NCBI RefSeq assembly: GCF_031127805.1
Contig: NZ_JARXHW010000020.1
Coordinates: 1 to 64,000, forward strand
Reading direction: 5' to 3'
DNA: 64,000 bases
Source of the DNA: Thalassobacterium maritimum
GTDB lineage: Bacteria; Verrucomicrobiota; Verrucomicrobiia; Opitutales; Coraliomargaritaceae
The position numbers and the translations under genes were made by a program. Shown piece after piece: positions 60,312 through 64,000 of the stretch; the first letter of the stretch is position 1, and each line of letters begins with the position of its first letter. Below the pieces are notes generated by a model that was not told where the DNA came from, did not search any database, and was given only the letters and a program-made list of their open reading frames with translations.

Positions 60312-60875
60312 GTGGAGGCGAAAACAGCACTGATAATTGTCGATTTGAACAATGACTTTCTGCCGGGCGGCGCGTTGGGCGTCGCGGGTGGAGATGTCAT
60401 TTTGCCGGTTATTAACAAGCTAGCTGGAGGCGGAGATTATGCGATCGTTGTGGCGACGCAGGATTGGCATTTGGGCGATCATGTATCTTTTGAGACTTGG
60501 CCCGCTCACTGTGTGGCGGGCACTTTTGGTGCGGAGCTGCATGCGGATTTGAATCAGGCTAATGTGCATGCGGTCATTCGCAAGGGCTTCGATCAGGACG
60601 TTGATAGCTACAGCGGTTTTTACGATGAGCGAGGGGCGACCAATGGATTGGCCGAACTGTTGAAAGCACGCGGGATCGAGTGCGTCGATATCGTTGGGAT
60701 TGCCACTGATTACTGCGTGAAGGCGACTGCCATCGATGCCGTTCTACGAGCAGGACTCAAGGCGCGGGTTTTGCTTGAGGCCTGCCGTGGGGTTGGGGTG
60801 CACCCAGGCGATATTGATCAGGCTATCGAGGCAATGCGCACCGCGGGTGTAGAAATCGTGGACGGAACTTTATGA
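60312..60875 (+). CDS. pncA: Nicotinamidase
   Basis: Hydrolyses nicotinamide to nicotinate, feeding PncB. It is 187 residues. The catalytic triad is visible: Asp in LIIVDLNNDFLPGG (about 11), Lys in VIRKGFDQDVDSYSGF (about 97) and Cys in GIATDYCVKATAIDAV (about 139). The metal site includes TQDWHLGDHVSF. The GTG at 60312 is the only start that keeps the first strand. There is essentially no room for a leader after the predicted promoter, so the mRNA may be leaderless. It is the first gene of an NrtR-controlled operon and overlaps the next gene by ATGA. Confidence 0.95.
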   Translation: MEAKTALIIVDLNNDFLPGGALGVAGGDVILPVINKLAGGGDYAIVVATQDWHLGDHVSFETWPAHCVAGTFGAELHADLNQANVHAVIRKGFDQDVDSYSGFYDERGATNGLAELLKARGIECVDIVGIATDYCVKATAIDAVLRAGLKARVLLEACRGVGVHPGDIDQAIEAMRTAGVEIVDGTL

Positions 60876-61444
60876 GAGCAATCAAACATACAATCTTGAG
60901 TGATACCAAATGGCTGAAATTGGTGGAGGCTGAAGCCGAGATCCAGGGGCGCACCAAGCAGTGGGTTTATTGTAGTCGTCGCAGAGATGTTGAGCAGCCG
61001 ATTAAAACACCCGATGCGGTGGTGATTGTTCCCTTCGTGAAGCATCCGGAAGGGACCCAATTACTACTTGTTCGTGAGTATCGCATGCCGATCAACCAAA
61101 CGATGATAGCCTTGCCAGCTGGTCTCGTTGATCCAGGAGAAAGGTGTGAGTCGACAGCTGAGCGTGAGCTTTTGGAAGAGACTGGCTATGCGGTCACCGC
61201 GGTTCTGGATAAGAGTCCGCCGACCCTATTTCCATCTGCGGGGCTGACCGATGAGTGCTTTCAATTTGTATTTGTGGAAGCGGAGTATCGTGGTCCAGCT
61301 GCGCCGGAAGCTTCTGAAGAAATTGAAGTCGTGCCTGTCACCATCGAGGGCTTACGTGCTTTAATGGCGGGAACCTCTGCGTTTTGTGGCCGTACTTGGC
61401 CGCTTTGTTATCAATACTTACAAATGAGTAAATTCCCGATTTAA
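60872..61444 (+). CDS. Nudix hydrolase, ADP-ribose pyrophosphatase-like
   Basis: 190 residues with an intact Nudix box in GLVDPGERCESTAERELLEETGY, preceded by LLVREYRMPINQTMIALPAG, the dimer and substrate region of ADP-ribose pyrophosphatases (NudF type). It should cleave ADP-ribose to AMP and ribose-5-phosphate. Unlike NrtR, all catalytic acidic residues are present and there is no DNA-binding tail. It is in the pncA operon, overlapping pncA by 4 bases and ending 1 base before the glycohydrolase gene. Hydrolysing ADP-ribose would also lower the inducer of NrtR (inference). Confidence 0.9.
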   Translation: MRAIKHTILSDTKWLKLVEAEAEIQGRTKQWVYCSRRRDVEQPIKTPDAVVIVPFVKHPEGTQLLLVREYRMPINQTMIALPAGLVDPGERCESTAERELLEETGYAVTAVLDKSPPTLFPSAGLTDECFQFVFVEAEYRGPAAPEASEEIEVVPVTIEGLRALMAGTSAFCGRTWPLCYQYLQMSKFPI

Positions 61445-61445
61445 A

Positions 61446-62363
61446 ATGATTACACTGAATGATAAACTTTCCGGCTGTCTGCTAGGCCTTGCTTGTGGTG
61501 ATGCGGTTGGCACGACCGTTGAGTTTAAAGAGCGAGGCGCTTTTGAGCCCTTGACCGATATGGTAGGTGGTGGACCTTTTGATTTAAAGCCAGGAGAGTG
61601 GACGGACGATACCTCGATGGCGCTTTGCTTGGCCACGAGTTTGATCGAATGTGATGGCTTTGATGCAGGGGATCAGATGGAGCGCTATTGTCGCTGGCAT
61701 CGCGAGGGTTATCTTTCATCGAATGGAACGTGTTTTGATATTGGAGGGACGGTTCAGGCGGCATTAAGACTATATCGTTTTTCAGGTAACCCATTTGCGG
61801 GTTCTACGGATGAGTTTTCTGCGGGAAATGGATCGATTATGCGTTTAGCGCCTATTCCGATCTTTTATTCGAATTTGGAAGAGGTGATCCATTTTGCTGC
61901 GGAGAGCTCGCGAACGACGCATGGCGCCGAGGAATGTGTTGCAGCCTGTCAGCTGTTGGGGGCGATGTTGCACCAAGCCTTACGTGGTGATTCCAAAGAG
62001 GAGATTCTATTTGGTGCCCATTTTTCGCAAGATTCGAGGCTTCAATTGCCCCCGAAAATTGAGGCGATTGCACGTGGAGACTATCGTGGGAAATTATCTG
62101 ATAACATCCGTGGCAGTGGATACGTCACCGATTGTTTGGAGGCGGCACTTTGGTGTTTCTATCAAACAAATAGCTATCGTGAGGCGGTGCTGTATGCTGC
62201 TAATTTAGGCAGTGATGCCGATACGACTGCTGCGGTATGTGGGCAGATCGCTGGTGCTTATTACGGCGCGGCAGGCATTCCTGCTGACTGGCGGGCTCGA
62301 ATTGCCAAGTCCTATCTAATCGAATCTTTAGTCGAAGGGCTGATCGATGCGCGCAAAAAATGA
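61446..62363 (+). CDS. ADP-ribosylglycohydrolase family protein
   Basis: 305 residues of the DraG/ARH fold, which removes ADP-ribose from proteins, nucleic acids or small molecules. The metal-binding motifs are both present: GLACGDAVGTTVEF with EWTDDTSMALCLA near the N-terminus, and LGSDADTTAAVCGQIAGAYYG near the C-terminus, followed by the usual GIPADWR. FSAGNGSIMRLAPIPIFY is another family signature. In the pncA operon it would free ADP-ribose for the Nudix enzyme next door. Its target is not deducible. Confidence 0.93.
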   Translation: MITLNDKLSGCLLGLACGDAVGTTVEFKERGAFEPLTDMVGGGPFDLKPGEWTDDTSMALCLATSLIECDGFDAGDQMERYCRWHREGYLSSNGTCFDIGGTVQAALRLYRFSGNPFAGSTDEFSAGNGSIMRLAPIPIFYSNLEEVIHFAAESSRTTHGAEECVAACQLLGAMLHQALRGDSKEEILFGAHFSQDSRLQLPPKIEAIARGDYRGKLSDNIRGSGYVTDCLEAALWCFYQTNSYREAVLYAANLGSDADTTAAVCGQIAGAYYGAAGIPADWRARIAKSYLIESLVEGLIDARKK

Positions 62364-62824
62364 GAAACAAAGGTGAAATTTCCGGCTTAGTCTGGGGCAC
62401 TGCGGTGGGCGATTCGCTCGGCTTGCCCGCCGAAGGGATATCGCCGGCTGAGATTAAGAAGTTGGGCTGGCATGACAACTGGAAGCATCGCTTTATTTGT
62501 GGCAGAGGTATGCTAAGCGATGATACCGAGCATACCTTGATGGTGTTGGAGGCTTTGACAGCAGCGATCCTTGGAGCGTTGGCCGGTGCCCAGTTGGGTC
62601 GTTCGGGCATTCCTGATGAATGGGTTGACCCCATAAACGATTGGCCCAAAGGAAAATTGTTTATTAAAGCTCACATACAATGCATTCACGATGGGAGAGT
62701 CGCCCGTTCTCCGTGTTTCTTGTTACAGCTCGCGCGTAATCTAATTTTTTTGATCATCATCTTGCTTAACGGTCTGACGCGGTTAATCCCATTTCGGATG
62801 CGTAAAATGTTATTCACTGATTAG
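62360..62824 (+). CDS. Internally deleted ADP-ribosylglycohydrolase remnant
   Basis: 154 residues, about half the family length. It begins like a full enzyme (GLVWGTAVGDSLGLPAEGISPAEIKKLG, then RGMLSDDTEHTLMVLEAL) and then joins directly to the C-terminal motif TAAILGALAGAQLGRSGIPDEW. The second metal motif (G-x-D-x-D-T) and roughly 170-190 central residues are absent. The C-terminal hydrophobic tail ARNLIFLIIILLNGLTRLIPF is retained and typical. The frame is intact, so it could still be translated, but it should be inactive. It starts in an ATGA overlap with the intact paralogue. Confidence 0.75.
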   Translation: MRNKGEISGLVWGTAVGDSLGLPAEGISPAEIKKLGWHDNWKHRFICGRGMLSDDTEHTLMVLEALTAAILGALAGAQLGRSGIPDEWVDPINDWPKGKLFIKAHIQCIHDGRVARSPCFLLQLARNLIFLIIILLNGLTRLIPFRMRKMLFTD

Positions 62825-62842
62825 GTCTTATTGTTATTAAGA

Positions 62843-63400
62843 ATGACTGCATTTGAAGTAATTGCGAACGGTATAAATGCGGTCTCTGTGGTACTGGCTG
62901 CGAGAAATAGCGTCCACACTTGGTGGACTGGAGTTATTGGGTGTGTCTTGTTTGGGATCCTTTTCTTTGGTGCTCAATTGTATGCGGATGCCACTCTTCA
63001 AATATTTTTTATTATGACTTGTCTCTTTGGTTGGCTCAAGTGGACCAAGGGGGATGAGGGGGCGCCGGCTCCAGTAAAACGAAGCGGAGCTCGTTTGCTA
63101 AGTCTCATGGCAGGCTCGGGTGTCCTAGTGACGCTTGCTTATGGCTTTCTTTTGCATGTCTATACGGATGCGTATGCGCCATTTCTGGATTCTACGGTTT
63201 TGGCCTTTAGTGTGTTGGGGCAATTGTTACTCATGCAGCGTAGAATCGAAACTTGGTGGTGTTGGATTTTAGTGGATATCATTGCCGTGCCGCTCTTCGC
63301 ATCACGGGGATTGTATGTAACCTCTGTGCTGTATGCGGCCTTTCTAGCCAATGCGGTGTTCGGATTGCTCCGGTGGAAACGGGAAATGAGGAAAGCATGA
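62843..63400 (+). CDS. pnuC: PnuC-type nicotinamide riboside/mononucleotide transporter
   Basis: About 185 residues with seven hydrophobic segments. The PnuC signature is RIETWWCWILVDIIAVPLFASRGLYVTSVLYAAFL, in which the W-W-x-W and D residues line the substrate path; the N-terminal region includes LAARNSVHTWWTGVIGCVLFGILFFGAQLYADA. It imports nicotinamide riboside by facilitated diffusion driven by intracellular phosphorylation. The ATG at 62843 is chosen; a TTG at 62831 is possible. It overlaps nadR by ATGA, which supplies the trapping kinase. Confidence 0.93.
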   Translation: MTAFEVIANGINAVSVVLAARNSVHTWWTGVIGCVLFGILFFGAQLYADATLQIFFIMTCLFGWLKWTKGDEGAPAPVKRSGARLLSLMAGSGVLVTLAYGFLLHVYTDAYAPFLDSTVLAFSVLGQLLLMQRRIETWWCWILVDIIAVPLFASRGLYVTSVLYAAFLANAVFGLLRWKREMRKA

Positions 63401-64000
63401 GTTATCTATATGCTCGAGGCTTAGTTGTAGGGAAGTTTTCGCCGCTACATTTAGGGCATGAATCATTGATTCGAGCGGCATTGGAACGGTGTGAGCGTGT
63501 ATACTTAATTTCATACTCGAACCCAGAGTTTTCAGGATGTGAGCGGGCTCATCGGGAGCGATGGCTCAAGCTTCGTTTTCCGAATGTTCATTCAATTGTT
63601 ATAGATGCCGAGAATGTTTCCTGCATGCTCGGTTCCGTGGGGTGGGACTACTTGCCTAGCAATGAAGCGGCTGCCGAAGTGCACCGTAAACTGTGCGCTG
63701 ATATTTGCCTGCAAATTTTTAAGACCTCTGTGGATGTCGTTTTTAGTAGCGAGGATTATGGGGCAGGATTTGCCCGATATCTATCAGGTGCATTCAGTGT
63801 TTATTATTGTGCGCCAGTTGAAGTTGAAAGTATCTGTTTAGATCCTTCGCGGCGGCGGTTACCAATTTCTGGTTCACAGATACGTGCGAATCCTCATCAG
63901 CATCGCGCTTATTTGAGCTCCGAAGTTTATTGTGATTTTGTGGAAAAGGTATGCTTCTTGGGGGGCGAATCGACGGGGAAAAGCACTTTATCCCGTCTAG
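63397..64000 (+). CDS. nadR: NadR-like NMN adenylyltransferase / ribosylnicotinamide kinase, 5' part
   Basis: Partial gene running off the window, about 201 residues seen. The N-terminal nucleotidyltransferase domain has GLVVGKFSPLHLGHESLI (the GxFxPxHxGH motif) and LPISGSQIRANP (the ISxxxIR motif). The second domain begins with the P-loop VCFLGGESTGKSTLSRL, as in the ribosylnicotinamide kinase half of NadR. No N-terminal repressor helix-turn-helix is present, unlike enterobacterial NadR, so regulation is left to NrtR. It starts in an ATGA overlap with pnuC: uptake and phosphorylation of nicotinamide riboside are genetically coupled. Confidence 0.93.
   Translation, partial: MSYLYARGLVVGKFSPLHLGHESLIRAALERCERVYLISYSNPEFSGCERAHRERWLKLRFPNVHSIVIDAENVSCMLGSVGWDYLPSNEAAAEVHRKLCADICLQIFKTSVDVVFSSEDYGAGFARYLSGAFSVYYCAPVEVESICLDPSRRRLPISGSQIRANPHQHRAYLSSEVYCDFVEKVCFLGGESTGKSTLSRL

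Noticed and set aside
1..64000. CRISPR arrays, rRNA and tRNA genes
   Set aside because: No regularly spaced direct repeats and no tRNA- or rRNA-like sequence were seen in the intergenic regions.

Overview
The window reads as chromosomal DNA of a Gram-negative bacterium, most likely Verrucomicrobiota of the Opitutae/Puniceicoccales kind. This is an inference from protein flavour: an outer-membrane lipoprotein maturation enzyme (Lnt), lipobox proteins, an alpha-solenoid protein with short W-x-x-x-D-P repeats, a very long M56 peptidase with carboxypeptidase-regulatory-like repeats, paired DUF2760/Hsp70 genes, and a Y1 (RAYT-like) transposase. No rRNA, tRNA or CRISPR array was seen, and no marker fixes the species.

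Layout. 1-14 kb is mostly housekeeping: the tail of a RAYT-like transposase, lnt, a TIGR01777 epimerase, an FAD oxidoreductase, a DUF2760-Hsp70-Hsp70 cluster, RNase D, RsmI, a hybrid histidine kinase and QueF. 14-19.5 kb, mostly on the minus strand, holds RidA, a dicarboxylate symporter, a CBS-containing hybrid kinase, RsmA and TrpC. 19.6-29 kb has a YdbH-like protein, a succinate-semialdehyde dehydrogenase, a GbsR-type regulator behind a perfect 26-bp palindrome, a desaturase and the solenoid protein. 29-34 kb is a YtrA-type GntR/ABC operon whose ATPase frame is cut by a TGA, followed by a BlaI/M56 pair behind two operators. 38-41 kb has MsrA, small unknowns and a secreted TIM-barrel-like protein.

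The most notable part is 41-64 kb. pncB-nadE-nrtR lies at 41.3-45.2 kb. A second NAD operon at 60.3 kb to the window end holds pncA, an ADP-ribose Nudix hydrolase, an ADP-ribosylglycohydrolase, an internally deleted second copy, pnuC and nadR (cut by the edge). Both operons carry the same 19-bp operator in front, which fits control by the NrtR encoded here. Between them are a TPR/AAA pair, an M50 peptidase gene containing a perfect 32-bp palindrome, a complete retron (WGR/HEAT protein, winged-helix SWIM protein, msr-msd RNA, reverse transcriptase; architecture of retron type XIII), and an RNA-repair locus (rtcR divergent from rtcA-rtcB).

Working together: the NAD genes form a salvage and recycling circuit that senses ADP-ribose/NAD status. 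The Rtc genes repair cleaved RNA. The retron is a probable anti-phage system. Their adjacency may be chance, but RNA cleavage and NAD loss are both common outcomes of phage defence, so the neighbourhood deserves a comparative look.
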